A stretch of 64,000 bases of DNA from Fibrobacter sp. UWB16 (lineage in GTDB: Bacteria; Fibrobacterota; Fibrobacteria; Fibrobacterales; Fibrobacteraceae). The notes beneath the pieces were generated by a model. That model was not told the origin of the DNA. It ran no database searches and saw only the letters and a list, made by a program, of their open reading frames with translations. The number at the start of each line of letters is the position of its first letter. Position 1 is the first letter of the stretch. The position numbers were made by a program, and so were the translations under genes. Of this stretch, positions 34,417-43,417 are shown one piece after another. Location: contig NZ_OCMS01000003.1 in the NCBI RefSeq assembly GCF_900215325.1, positions 1-64,000 on the forward strand, read 5' to 3'.

Positions 34417-36273
34417 ATGCCCATTTTGTCGGTTCAGAATATTTTGCTGCGTTTTGGCGGTCCGCCGCTTTTGGATAATGTCTCGTTCGATATCGAGGCG
34501 GGTGACCGCATTTGCCTTGTGGGCCGTAATGGCGAGGGCAAGAGCACGCTTTTGAAGGTGCTGACCGGCGAGATGGAAGCAAATTCCGGCGAAATCGTAA
34601 AGAAGACGGGGCTTAAAGTCTCCCGCATGATCCAGGAAATCCCCGCACATCTTGATGGGACTGTTCGCGACATTGTGATGGGCCGCGTGTCCGTGGTGAG
34701 CGGAGGTTCCGTGATTTCCAAGAAGATTCTGGACGATGGAGCGCACAATGCGACTGCCGAGGCGATTCTTGGTAAAACGGGTATCGATGCGGATGCGCCT
34801 TACGACAGCTTGAGCGGTGGCCAGAAGCGCCGTGTGCTTTTTGCGCGTGCCGTGGCCGAAGACCCGGACTTGCTTTTGCTCGACGAACCGACGAACCATT
34901 TGGACATTCCTGCCATTCAGTGGCTGGAAGGGATTGTGACGCGCTTGAATTGCGCGGTGATGTTCGTGAGCCATGACCGTGCTTTTGTCCGCCGTACGGC
35001 AACCCGCATTTTTGAGCTTGACCGTGGCCGTGTGCGCAGCTGGGACTTCCCGTACGACAAGTTTGTGCAGTTCAGGGACCAGGCGCTTGCCGAAGAAGAA
35101 AAGGCGAATGCACTTTTCGATAAGAAGTTGGCTGAAGAAGAAGTCTGGATCCGCAAAGGCATCCAGGCCCGCCGTACGCGCAACGAGGGGCGAGTCCGCG
35201 CCTTGATTAAAATGCGCGAAGAACGCGCGGCCCGCCGCTCCCGTACGGGCAATGTGAACATGCAGATTACGGAAGCCGACCGTTCCGGGCGCCTCGTTGC
35301 GCGTCTCAAGAACGTGAGCTATTCCTATGATGGGAGCCCGCTCATTAGCGACCTCTCGACCGAAATCAGCCGTGGCGACCGCATTGGCATTGTGGGGCCG
35401 AATGGCTCCGGCAAGACGACGCTTTTACGCTTGATTCTCGGCGAACTCCAGCCGGAATCGGGTGAAGTGCGCTTGGGCAGTAACCTCCATATTGCCTATT
35501 TCGACCAGATGCGCACCCGCTTGCGCGAAGACAAGTCGCTCATTGAGAATATCGGCGATGGCCAGGCTTATATCACGCTCAACGGCGTCAAACGCCATGT
35601 ATTAAGTTATTTGCAAGACTTCCTGTTCTCGGCAGATCGCGCCCGCGGCCCGATTAGTGCGCTTAGCGGCGGTGAACGCAACCGCCTTTTGCTCGCGTGC
35701 CTCTTTAGCCACCCGAGCAACGTCTTGGTGCTTGACGAACCGACGAATGACTTGGACATGGAAACCCTCGACCTTTTGGCGGAACTTTTGGCCGACTATA
35801 ACGGCACCGTCCTGACAGTCAGTCATGACCGAGCCTTCCTCGACTCCGTGGCGACCGGCATCCTCGCCATCGAAGATGGCGGCCACGTTTTTGAAGCCGT
35901 CGGCGGCTACTCCGATTACGAGGCAAACAAGAAGCTCCGCGATAAGGAAGCCGCCCAGGCCGCCCGCCTGGCCGCCGAACGCGAAGCCGAAAAGCTGGCT
36001 CGCTTAAGCGCTGGCGCCGGCGCCGCCTCTGCGGCCCCCGCCCCCGCGAAAAAGAAAAAGCGCAGCTACAACGAGGAGCGCGAATACGCCGCCCTCCCCG
36101 AAAAAATCGAAAAACTCGAAAAGGAAATTGCCGACTACCAGCTGGAACTTTCCAAGCCCGAGGTCTACACGAACGCCACCCTCATCGTGGAACTCCAGAA
36201 AAAGATTGCCGATGACGAGACCCTGCTCGAACAGGCCTACGAACGCTTCGAAGCCCTTGACAATTTGGGATGA
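34417..36273 (+). CDS. uup: ABC-F ATPase, Uup type
   Basis: 618 residues. Two ATPase domains: Walker A GRNGEGKST and GPNGSGKTT, signatures LSGGQKRRVLFARA and LSGGERNRLLLACL, Walker B LLLLDEPTNHLD and VLVLDEPTNDLD. An arm/linker helix region lies between them. The C-terminal ~80 residues are a KKKKRSYNEEREYAALPEKIEKLE coiled coil, typical of Uup's DNA-binding tail. Uup proteins act at ribosomes and affect transposon excision. The ATG at 34417 was chosen over an upstream TTG. AGCAGG precedes it, and TATTTTTG further upstream is a promoter candidate. The sequence is distinctly GC-rich (38 G/C in the 60 bases from 35161). Confidence 0.93.
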   Translation: MPILSVQNILLRFGGPPLLDNVSFDIEAGDRICLVGRNGEGKSTLLKVLTGEMEANSGEIVKKTGLKVSRMIQEIPAHLDGTVRDIVMGRVSVVSGGSVISKKILDDGAHNATAEAILGKTGIDADAPYDSLSGGQKRRVLFARAVAEDPDLLLLDEPTNHLDIPAIQWLEGIVTRLNCAVMFVSHDRAFVRRTATRIFELDRGRVRSWDFPYDKFVQFRDQALAEEEKANALFDKKLAEEEVWIRKGIQARRTRNEGRVRALIKMREERAARRSRTGNVNMQITEADRSGRLVARLKNVSYSYDGSPLISDLSTEISRGDRIGIVGPNGSGKTTLLRLILGELQPESGEVRLGSNLHIAYFDQMRTRLREDKSLIENIGDGQAYITLNGVKRHVLSYLQDFLFSADRARGPISALSGGERNRLLLACLFSHPSNVLVLDEPTNDLDMETLDLLAELLADYNGTVLTVSHDRAFLDSVATGILAIEDGGHVFEAVGGYSDYEANKKLRDKEAAQAARLAAEREAEKLARLSAGAGAASAAPAPAKKKKRSYNEEREYAALPEKIEKLEKEIADYQLELSKPEVYTNATLIVELQKKIADDETLLEQAYERFEALDNLG

Positions 36274-36365
36274 AAAATTTTTGCTCCCCTAGTGACAAAA
36301 CTCATTGCATAATATAGATTTACACTGAATGGGTCTTGGTGTTGAAATCTTAGAGGAGTTTAAAA

Positions 36366-39300
36366 ATGAAATCGCTATCATTGTCTTTTGCGATGATTTT
36401 GGCCGGGGCGGTCTCGGGTATCGCCGGCACAAGTGTTTGGAGTTACGATAAACATAAGGGTAACGAAGTTCAGCCTGCAAGATGGGGCGATGTCTATAGT
36501 CAGCCAAGTGGTTCTACGGCTGCATTGGATTCTTCTTCCAATTACATGGAATTTTCGACGAATTTGAATGTCGATACGGAAGACTACGCTGCTGCCGGTT
36601 TTTCGTTAGTATGGAAGACTTCTGGAACTATAGACCTTTCGTCCTATTCTGGAATTTGCTTGACCTATAAGGCTGATCGTCCGTTCCGTGTGGACTTGAA
36701 ACAGTCTACAATTGAAGACTATAACTACCATGGCGCGGTTCTCCCGGCTCAGGCGGATTTTGCGCCTGTGTTTATTGATTTTTCGGAAGTTGCACAGGAA
36801 CCGGGTTGGGGCGAGACAGTCGCTTTGGACTTGACAAAGCAACTTGCCATCCAGATCAACTATAAGGAAGGCATTGCATCCGAAGTCAGTGAAAGCGACG
36901 CCAACAGGACCAAGAATGTCATTACAGTGGCTGCCGTTTCCCTCGGTGAATGCTCTACTCCTGTCGTATCGGGCCTCAAACTCCTTGAACCCTATGACAA
37001 GGAACAGACTGTTTCGGTCAAGGAATCTGAAACTTTAAAGATTGACCTCAAGAAAGTCTTTTCCGCAGGTGAAGACGAAGTGGTTTCTATTGTAACTAAG
37101 GTTTCGCCGGCGACTTTGCTCACGCTGACGAAGCCTGAAGGCGACCCGACTTTGACGGATGAACTCGTTTTCACTCCTAAGGCTGTTGATGAAGATGCCT
37201 CTGGTACAATTACCGTTACGGCGATGAGTGAAACTAGTGAAAAGTTTGTGAAGGCTACGTTCAATGTCACGGTTAAGGATGAATCTGCCGTTGGCCCGAC
37301 ATGCCCGGGTGACCCGGAATGCCCGGATGATCCTCCTGCAAATAACCCGCCTGTCGTGCTTTCTCCATATGACAAGACTGCTCCTGAGGTGGAATTGACC
37401 GAAGGCGTCGATACTTTGAAGATTGTTCTTGCAAAGCTTTTTGCTGATGAAGACAACGACCCGCTTACCTTTACTGTCGAATTGGGTGCTCCTCTGATGA
37501 CGGTTTTGGATGATGTGAAAAAGCTCACTTTGAAGGATACGCTTCACATTATAACTAAGAGTGTTAAGAAGGATACGACGTTCCTTGTTACCGTCAATGC
37601 GACGGACGGCAAGATTGAAGGTGTTGTCAAGGCTCATCATCGTGTGACCATTATCGATGTTCCGAATGTGATTGTTCCGCCTGCTGTTTGCGATCTCGAA
37701 TATACGGTCAATGAAGATGGTAGCTTGAGTGTCCCGTGGAATAGAGGTATTTGGGTAGAATGCGGTCAGCCGGACGGATTCGTCGTTTTTGGACCGGTTG
37801 ATTCGACCAAGCACGGAGAACTTGTTAAGGCTGATGGTATTATAATTGATACTATGGGTGCATTTACCTATATACCGAACAAGGATTTCTACGGCGATGA
37901 TACGCTCACCTATGTGTTTATTGAACGTGAAAAGCGTGAAGGTGAAGAAAGACTCACTAGTGCTAAAGGTACTATTGCTATTCACGTGAAGGCTGTCAAT
38001 GATGCTCCGGTTGCAAAGGTTTCTGACAGCACGTTCATCAAGGATACGCTTGTGCTTGACATGGACTTCGATGAAGATACCGTGTCCCAGATTAAGATCC
38101 CGGTCAAGTCTCTCTCCTTTACGGACATCGAAGTTACCGATGGCTCGCAGAAGCTTACTTACGGCGCTCTCGGTGGAAAGAAGATCAAGGCCGAACTGGA
38201 TAGCTTGAACAAGACGTCTTACTTCATCTCTGTGAAATCGGTTACCGGCGCAAGTGGTTTAGACTCCATCCTCGTCTTTGCAACGGATGGTGTCGATACT
38301 ACGGGTGTGCACATCTATGTCAAGCTCGTTTCTCCGAAGGATTTGGCTCAGGCTGCTGCTGATGAATACACGGCATTCAAGGATAGCACGCTTTCTGTGA
38401 GTGCCAAGGAAGGCGTCCTTGCTAATGACAAGTACCCCGAAGGTGTAACGAAGGGTATGACGGCTGAACTTGCCCAGAAGCCTGCTCATGGAACGCTTAC
38501 CCTCAATAAGGACGGTAGCTTCAAGTACACGCCGGCCGAAGATTTCGAAGGTAAGGATTACTTTGGTTACTACTGCGTTGTCAACGAAACGAAGTCCAAG
38601 GCGGTTATTGTGACGATTTCTGTTGAAGAACGCAACATGCTCCCGACGGTTGTCGTAAAGTCCTCTACTCTCGATACGACTGTGACTGAAGACTTCCCGT
38701 CTTCGAGACCGATCAAGTACACGAAGGCTACTGTGACTTCTTGGTTCAAGGATCCGGAAGGAGACCCGCTGACCTATTCTGCAAAGAGCAAGGATGGCAA
38801 GCTCAAGGTCGAAATTACGGACAAGGGCGTTCTTGAAATCAACTCTGTTCCGGATTCTACTGGCAAGGCCTATGTGGTCGTGACGGCAACGGACAAGAAG
38901 TCTGGCTCCAAGAGCTTTGAATTCTGCGTGACGATCAAGCCGGTGAACGACAAGCCTGAACTTTTGCATGCCGATACGGCTTATGTGTCGAACAGCGGCT
39001 GGACGGTCAAGTGGGATCTTGATACGCTTGTCGTCGATGTCGATGGCGATGAATTGACTTACAGTCCGAATGAAACGTCTGCTTTGTCGAAGTTGGTGAC
39101 AATTTCTATGAAGGGCTCCGTTATTACGGTGAAGGCCAATAGCGGTGTTAAGTTCAAGGACGACCAGAAGGTCAACGTTGGTGTGAAGGTTAGCGATCCG
39201 GACAAGGCCAATGTGACGATTCCGCTTTGCATCATCGTCGGTGAAAAGCCTGCAGGTTTGATGCCGCAGCTTGCCCAGCCGAAGAACAACTGGCAGAATG

Positions 39301-39464
39301 CTGTTATGGCTAAGCGCGGTGCTGTTTCGATGATGGACATGCAGGGTCGCGTCATCTGGAAGGCTAAGCTCCCGGTGAACCCGGCTGAAGTGCTCAATGC
39401 TTCTGCTAAGGTTCAGGGCCGCAAGATCCTCCGCGTCAACACTCAGACCTGGACGATTAAGTAA
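36366..39464 (+). CDS. Large secreted protein with cadherin-like tandem repeats
   Basis: 1032 residues with GAGGAG before the ATG and a signal peptide of ~20 residues (ending GIA). Residues ~25-200 look like a CIA30/CBM11-type galactose-binding jelly roll. Several ~100-residue cadherin/Ig-like repeats follow, recognised by VNDAPVAKV and VNDKPELLH (the VNDxP signature), LFADEDNDPLTFTV, and YTPAEDFEGKDYFGYYCVV (Big_9/tandem-95 type). A Pro/Cys-rich spacer (CPGDPECPDDPPANNPP) sits near 315. The C-terminus ends in a short domain with MMDMQGRVIW and a terminal ILRVNTQTWTIK. This resembles a type-A type IX secretion sorting domain and matches the end of the protein at 54227. Surface display and polysaccharide binding are inferred. 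Confidence 0.82.
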   Translation: MKSLSLSFAMILAGAVSGIAGTSVWSYDKHKGNEVQPARWGDVYSQPSGSTAALDSSSNYMEFSTNLNVDTEDYAAAGFSLVWKTSGTIDLSSYSGICLTYKADRPFRVDLKQSTIEDYNYHGAVLPAQADFAPVFIDFSEVAQEPGWGETVALDLTKQLAIQINYKEGIASEVSESDANRTKNVITVAAVSLGECSTPVVSGLKLLEPYDKEQTVSVKESETLKIDLKKVFSAGEDEVVSIVTKVSPATLLTLTKPEGDPTLTDELVFTPKAVDEDASGTITVTAMSETSEKFVKATFNVTVKDESAVGPTCPGDPECPDDPPANNPPVVLSPYDKTAPEVELTEGVDTLKIVLAKLFADEDNDPLTFTVELGAPLMTVLDDVKKLTLKDTLHIITKSVKKDTTFLVTVNATDGKIEGVVKAHHRVTIIDVPNVIVPPAVCDLEYTVNEDGSLSVPWNRGIWVECGQPDGFVVFGPVDSTKHGELVKADGIIIDTMGAFTYIPNKDFYGDDTLTYVFIEREKREGEERLTSAKGTIAIHVKAVNDAPVAKVSDSTFIKDTLVLDMDFDEDTVSQIKIPVKSLSFTDIEVTDGSQKLTYGALGGKKIKAELDSLNKTSYFISVKSVTGASGLDSILVFATDGVDTTGVHIYVKLVSPKDLAQAAADEYTAFKDSTLSVSAKEGVLANDKYPEGVTKGMTAELAQKPAHGTLTLNKDGSFKYTPAEDFEGKDYFGYYCVVNETKSKAVIVTISVEERNMLPTVVVKSSTLDTTVTEDFPSSRPIKYTKATVTSWFKDPEGDPLTYSAKSKDGKLKVEITDKGVLEINSVPDSTGKAYVVVTATDKKSGSKSFEFCVTIKPVNDKPELLHADTAYVSNSGWTVKWDLDTLVVDVDGDELTYSPNETSALSKLVTISMKGSVITVKANSGVKFKDDQKVNVGVKVSDPDKANVTIPLCIIVGEKPAGLMPQLAQPKNNWQNAVMAKRGAVSMMDMQGRVIWKAKLPVNPAEVLNASAKVQGRKILRVNTQTWTIK

Positions 39465-39477
39465 GGCGCTGTGCGCG

Positions 39478-39515
39478 GTCATCCTGAGCGGTCATGGACC
39501 GCGAAGGATCCAGTT
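39478..39515. repeat. Family B repeat, reverse orientation
   Basis: GTCATCCTGAGCGGTCATGGACCGCGAAGGATCCAGTT is the reverse complement type of 62580, with internal arms GCGGTC/GACCGC. Confidence 0.75.
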
Positions 39516-39531
39516 AATGTTTATGATGTCT

Positions 39532-39561
39532 CCCCGGACTTGTTCCGGGGTTGACTTTTTT
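39532..39561 (+). terminator. Terminator of the cadherin-repeat gene
   Basis: CCCCGGA-cttgt-TCCGGGG stem, then TTGACTTTTTTTAT. The stem doubles as a family A-like repeat core. Confidence 0.7.
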
Positions 39562-39575
39562 TATATAAAAACAAA

Positions 39576-39600
39576 GACTCCGCAATGCGGAGCCTTTTTC
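39576..39600 (+). terminator. Second hairpin terminator
   Basis: CTCCGCA/TGCGGAG stem (39578-39592) followed by CCTTTTT. Confidence 0.7.
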
Positions 39601-39706
39601 TGACCGTTCGCGCTAGAATCTGCAAAACATGTGCAGGGCTGGCGCTCACTCTCGCAACCGTCCCAGCTTAACGCATGGGACTTGTTGCTCACTATTCTGC
39701 TTTGCG

Positions 39707-40888
39707 TTACTTCACCAGTGCTTCGGTATCGAGAGCGATGAGCAGTTCTTCGTTTGTTGCAACGACGATTGCCTTCGGCGTGCCATCCTTCGTGATGAGG
39801 TGGTTGGATTCCTTGCCGCTCTTGAGGTTGCGTTCTTCGTCGACCTGGTAGCCGAGGAGCTTCAGGTTGTCGAGAGCCTGCTTGCGGACGTAGAAGCTGT
39901 TTTCACCGATGCCGCCCGTGAAGACGATAGCATCGATGCGCGGGAGTGCCATGGCGAGGCCGCCGATTTCGCGGGTGAGACGGTAGCAGAAGACGTCGAG
40001 AGCGATTTGGGCGCGCTTGTTGCCTTCGCTTGCCGCCTGCGTGAGAGTACGCATGTCGTTAGAAAGTCCAGAGAGGCCCAACAAGCCAGATTCCTTGTTC
40101 ACGAGGTGGTCGAGCTTGTCGATGGTGCCGTATTCTTCGCCGTACTTCTTAGCGATGTAGAAGAGGATTGCCGGGTCGAGGCTACCGGAGCGGGTGCCCA
40201 TGATAAGGCCTTCGAGCGGTGTGAAGCCCATCGTGGTATCGACGCACTGGCCGTTCAAGATGGCGGAGCAGCTGGAGCCGTTGCCGAGGTGAGCTGTGAT
40301 AAGGCAGGTTTCTTCGGGCTTGGTGCCGAGAACCTTGCAAGCTTCGGCAGTCACGAAGCGGTGGCTTGTGCCGTGTGCACCGTAACGGCGGATGCCGTCG
40401 TTTTCATAGAACTTGTACGGGATACCGTAGAGGTAAGCCTTCTGCGGCATGGTCTGGTGGAAAGCCGTATCGAACACGGCGACCTGCGGGAGACCCGGGA
40501 AGAACTTGGTAGCGCATTCCATGCCGGTTGCGAGTGCGGGTTCGTGGAGCGGGGCAAAGAGCGTGATGCTGCGGATGTAGTCGATGACTTCTTGAGAGAC
40601 CTTTTCGCTCTTGATGTACTTACCGCCATGCACGACGCGGTGGCCGATGGCTTCGATCGTGTCGGTGAGTTTCTGGGCGTCGAGGAATTTCTTGACCTGG
40701 TCCACAGCTTCGGCATGCGTGGGGCAGTCGAAGTTGAAGTCAATCTTGCCTTCAGGACCCTTAGCCTTGGTGTGGCCGTTCACGCCGATGTTTTCGACGA
40801 GGCCGCTAGCGATGGATTCCTGGGTCTTTGTATCGATGACAGCAAATTTTACAGAGGAGCTGCCGCAGTTGAGAACGAGTACGCGCAT
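39707..40888 (-). CDS. ackA: Acetate kinase
   Basis: 393 residues, complete. It has the N-terminal phosphate-binding VLNCGSSSVKFAV, GHRVVHGG, VAVFDTAFHQTMP (here QVAVFDTAFHQTMP), the GTSHRFV and LGNGSS loops, and FTGGIGENS. It interconverts acetyl phosphate plus ADP and acetate plus ATP in the cytoplasm, the ATP-yielding step of acetate formation, a main fermentation product of Fibrobacter. There is no pta next to it. It is divergent from the PAP2 gene. Confidence 0.97.
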   Translation of the reverse strand: MRVLVLNCGSSSVKFAVIDTKTQESIASGLVENIGVNGHTKAKGPEGKIDFNFDCPTHAEAVDQVKKFLDAQKLTDTIEAIGHRVVHGGKYIKSEKVSQEVIDYIRSITLFAPLHEPALATGMECATKFFPGLPQVAVFDTAFHQTMPQKAYLYGIPYKFYENDGIRRYGAHGTSHRFVTAEACKVLGTKPEETCLITAHLGNGSSCSAILNGQCVDTTMGFTPLEGLIMGTRSGSLDPAILFYIAKKYGEEYGTIDKLDHLVNKESGLLGLSGLSNDMRTLTQAASEGNKRAQIALDVFCYRLTREIGGLAMALPRIDAIVFTGGIGENSFYVRKQALDNLKLLGYQVDEERNLKSGKESNHLITKDGTPKAIVVATNEELLIALDTEALVK

Positions 40889-40977
40889 GGTTTTTTCCTT
40901 TAGTCTGTAGCCGCGAAGCGGCGTTCTTTAGTCTGATAAAATAGGAATTTTGGCGCAGTGTGGCGAGCGTAAAAATC

Positions 40978-40985
40978 TACATTTA
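40978..40985 (+). promoter_or_regulatory. TAnnTTTG-like promoter element of the PAP2 gene
   Basis: TACATTTA, ACCTG, ATG (5-nt spacing), no Shine-Dalgarno. Confidence 0.5.
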
Positions 40986-40990
40986 ACCTG

Positions 40991-41536
40991 ATGTTGAAGA
41001 AAATTTTTGATTTTGACAATCGTGTTTCGGTTTACTGGACCAATCGTCATTTTTCACGCAAGGTGAACGGCTGGTTGCGCTTTTACGTGCGCCTTGGCGA
41101 TGGCTATATCTGGGCTTTGTTCATTGCATTTTTGATTTGGAAAATTGGTTGGGAAAGTTTTTTGCCGATTCTCTGGCAGGCACTTGTTTCGCTTGCGATG
41201 AGCCTTTTGATTTATGAAGGCGTTAAGCTCAGCACCAAGCGTCCGCGTCCGTTTGCCGCAAATCCGCAAATCAAGGCGGAGGTTCCGCCGCTCGACAAGT
41301 ACAGCTTTCCGTCGGGCCATACGATGAACAATTTGGCGGTGGCAAGCACGGTGTTTTATTGCGTGCCGCAGTACGGATGGATTATGATGCTGTTGCCGCT
41401 CACGTGGGGACTTTTGCGCGTGTACTTTGGCGTGCACTGGTTCTCGGATATTATCTGCGGATTCTTGCTTGGTATCTTGAGCTTTGTGCTCGGACACGTT
41501 TTGTGGATCCCGATTTCTGCAGCTATTGGCGCTTGA
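40991..41536 (+). CDS. PAP2-family membrane phosphatase
   Basis: 181 residues with about five hydrophobic helices. The three phosphatase motifs are present: KLSTKRPRP (KxxxxxxRP), FPSGH (PSGH) and LRVYFGVHWFSD (SRxxxxxHxxxD with Leu for Ser). The His of motifs 2 and 3 carry out phosphotransfer on the outer face of the membrane. Likely substrates are undecaprenyl pyrophosphate or phosphatidylglycerol phosphate, which sequence alone cannot separate. It starts without a Shine-Dalgarno, 5 nt after a TAnnTTTG-like box. Confidence 0.88.
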   Translation: MLKKIFDFDNRVSVYWTNRHFSRKVNGWLRFYVRLGDGYIWALFIAFLIWKIGWESFLPILWQALVSLAMSLLIYEGVKLSTKRPRPFAANPQIKAEVPPLDKYSFPSGHTMNNLAVASTVFYCVPQYGWIMMLLPLTWGLLRVYFGVHWFSDIICGFLLGILSFVLGHVLWIPISAAIGA

Positions 41537-41539
41537 TTT

Positions 41540-41568
41540 GTCATTCCCGCCTCCGAGCGGGACATCCT
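41540..41568. repeat. Family A palindromic repeat
   Basis: GTCATTCCCGCCTCCGAGCGGGACATCC, immediately after the PAP2 gene. It is nearly identical to 57390. Confidence 0.75.
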
Positions 41569-41692
41569 TCAAGGTGAGTGTCGCGACAGGCTGCTTGCAG
41601 ACTGTCATGACCGAGCCGCTGAGGATGGGGCGAAAGCCCAATCACCTTTATAAACTATTGACCATTGACTAATGGCTACTGACTAATACCTA

Positions 41693-42370
41693 ATGACTAA
41701 CGACTTCGTACAAATTTCAGACTTTTTTGCCCAGGCTGACTGGAACTCTAAAATTTATCTGTTGTTGCGCCATGCCGAACGCAACCACATCACGCCCGGT
41801 GACAAGGATTTTGGTGCACATGTGGGGCTTACGGATTGTGGGCGTCGCCAGGCGGTAGCGCTTGGCAAAATGATTCCTGCCATTGGCGACGCTGTTTATT
41901 TTTCGAGCCCGGTCGGGCGTTGCATGGAAACCGCAAAGTGCATTGGTGAGGGCCGTAAGCTCGCGGGTTTTGGGGCTTGTGCGGGCGCCTCGGTGAATGT
42001 CACGCCGCTGAATGAACTTGGCGATTTCTTTGTCCGAGATGTGACTGCATACGAGCAGACTTTGCGAGAAGGTTTTTACGAAGGTATCTGTGAGTGGCTA
42101 GACTCCGGCGAGCACGATGCGTTTTGGCCGCTTCACGAGCGTGCTGAACAGATGCGCGAGATGATGTTTGCAAAAGGGGATTCGCGTTTCAATATCTTCG
42201 TGACGCACGATGCCTGGACGGTTCCATGCCTTTCGCATTTCTGCAATTTGAAGTTTCAGCCAAAATGCTGGATGAACTTTTTGACGGGTCTTGCTTTTGA
42301 ACGCTCTGAAAAAGGCAACGTGAAAGTCACACCCATCACTGCCATGGAAACGGGCTGGCTGCATTTTTAA
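41693..42370 (+). CDS. Histidine phosphatase superfamily protein
   Basis: 225 residues. LLLRHAERN near 30-38 is the RHG-type catalytic loop (RHA), with the phospho-accepting His. LTDCGRRQAVALGK follows, then YFSSPVGRCMETAKCIGEG. The second catalytic His is in FVTHDAWTVP. The family ranges from phosphoglycerate mutases to small-molecule and protein phosphatases. The substrate cannot be read from sequence, and the length and lack of a signal peptide suggest a cytoplasmic enzyme. The start is provisional because no ribosome site is visible and the leader is a short TAAT/GACTAA-rich tract also seen after the ABC-F gene at 12824. Confidence 0.82.
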   Translation: MTNDFVQISDFFAQADWNSKIYLLLRHAERNHITPGDKDFGAHVGLTDCGRRQAVALGKMIPAIGDAVYFSSPVGRCMETAKCIGEGRKLAGFGACAGASVNVTPLNELGDFFVRDVTAYEQTLREGFYEGICEWLDSGEHDAFWPLHERAEQMREMMFAKGDSRFNIFVTHDAWTVPCLSHFCNLKFQPKCWMNFLTGLAFERSEKGNVKVTPITAMETGWLHF

Positions 42371-42404
42371 GTTCTTTTCCGCTTAAAAATTATACATTAA
42401 CGGT

Positions 42405-43391
42405 ATGATGCAGTCGAATTGTTATCGCCGTATTTTTGTACTTGGTTCTGGTTTCAGCAAGTCCTTCTCGCCGCAGATGCCCACGCTCCGCGACTTGAAC
42501 GAACTTATCCCTTTTGGAATCCCGGACGAGTTCCCGCATTTTCGCGATTACTGCAAGCGCTTTTTGACGCTCTGCAACGGCGATAGCGATTACCTTGGCA
42601 TCGAGCCTTTGGCAACGTCTATTCTCTCGGCGCAGATTTTTCCGGGCGAGCGTGAACGTCTTTACCATGCGTCGCTCCGTTTTGAACTGTTGCGCTTTAT
42701 TGCAAGCGTTATCCGTCGCGATAACGATGTGCTTAACGAATCAGCTGCTGCGATTCTCAAGAAATTTTTGGTGTCTTGCGAAAACGATTCGGCATCGGGT
42801 TCCCGTGAAACACTCTTGCTCTCGTTCAATTACGACACGCTTATTGAAACCGCAATTGCGAACGACAAGGAACTTTGCGAACAGGTTTCTGTGGATTACG
42901 GCGTGAAAATTGACCCTGCCGACCGCTCGGCAAAACGCGGCAAGAAAACCCGGACGATTGACCTTATCAAATTGCATGGTTCGCTCAACTGGTTCCCTGT
43001 CAAGGGCGCAAGCGATGAACTCGATTTGAAAAATGTCTGCGAAGTCGAACCGCAAGACCGCAGTTTCCCCATCTACTGTGAAGACACGCCCATTTTCATT
43101 CCGATGGCGCATGCCAAGGAATCTTTCTTGCGTGGGAGTCTTTTCAACTTGCTATGGTCCAAGGCCGATTACTATCTGAAAAATGCCGAAGAGATTTACT
43201 TTATCGGTTACGGTTTCCCGAAGACGGACATCAACAATCTGGAATTCCTGTTGCGCCATCGCGACCGCTTTAAGAAGGTGGTCATCTTTGAACACGATGG
43301 TCGCCATGACTTAGAGCGCTTACAGAAGCTGCTTGGCGAAAATCTCGTCGAATCTTGCGATGCAAAAGAGTTTTTGGAAAAACTGAAGTAG
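42405..43391 (+). CDS. SIR2-like domain protein
   Basis: 328 residues, cytoplasmic. The Rossmann-type start IFVLGSGFSKSF matches the GxGxS of SIR2-like nucleotide-binding domains. LLSFNYDTLIETAI, IDLIKLHGSLNWFP (with the HG pair) and EIYFIGYGFPKTDINN are the other hallmark strands of the SIR2_2/SIR2-like group. Such domains cleave NAD in several anti-phage systems, but many are of unknown role. Here there is no visible partner effector or sensor gene; the neighbours are a histidine phosphatase and an AlgX-like gene. Two ATGs (42405 and 42408) are possible. TACATTAA lies 4 nt before the first, and no Shine-Dalgarno is seen. Confidence 0.8.
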   Translation: MMQSNCYRRIFVLGSGFSKSFSPQMPTLRDLNELIPFGIPDEFPHFRDYCKRFLTLCNGDSDYLGIEPLATSILSAQIFPGERERLYHASLRFELLRFIASVIRRDNDVLNESAAAILKKFLVSCENDSASGSRETLLLSFNYDTLIETAIANDKELCEQVSVDYGVKIDPADRSAKRGKKTRTIDLIKLHGSLNWFPVKGASDELDLKNVCEVEPQDRSFPIYCEDTPIFIPMAHAKESFLRGSLFNLLWSKADYYLKNAEEIYFIGYGFPKTDINNLEFLLRHRDRFKKVVIFEHDGRHDLERLQKLLGENLVESCDAKEFLEKLK

Positions 43392-43417
43392 CTAGTAATT
43401 GTCGCTTTAACGAATTT

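Noticed and set aside
39629-40903. 424-codon frame on the plus strand across ackA
   Set aside because: Shadow of acetate kinase; no motif and no initiation signal.
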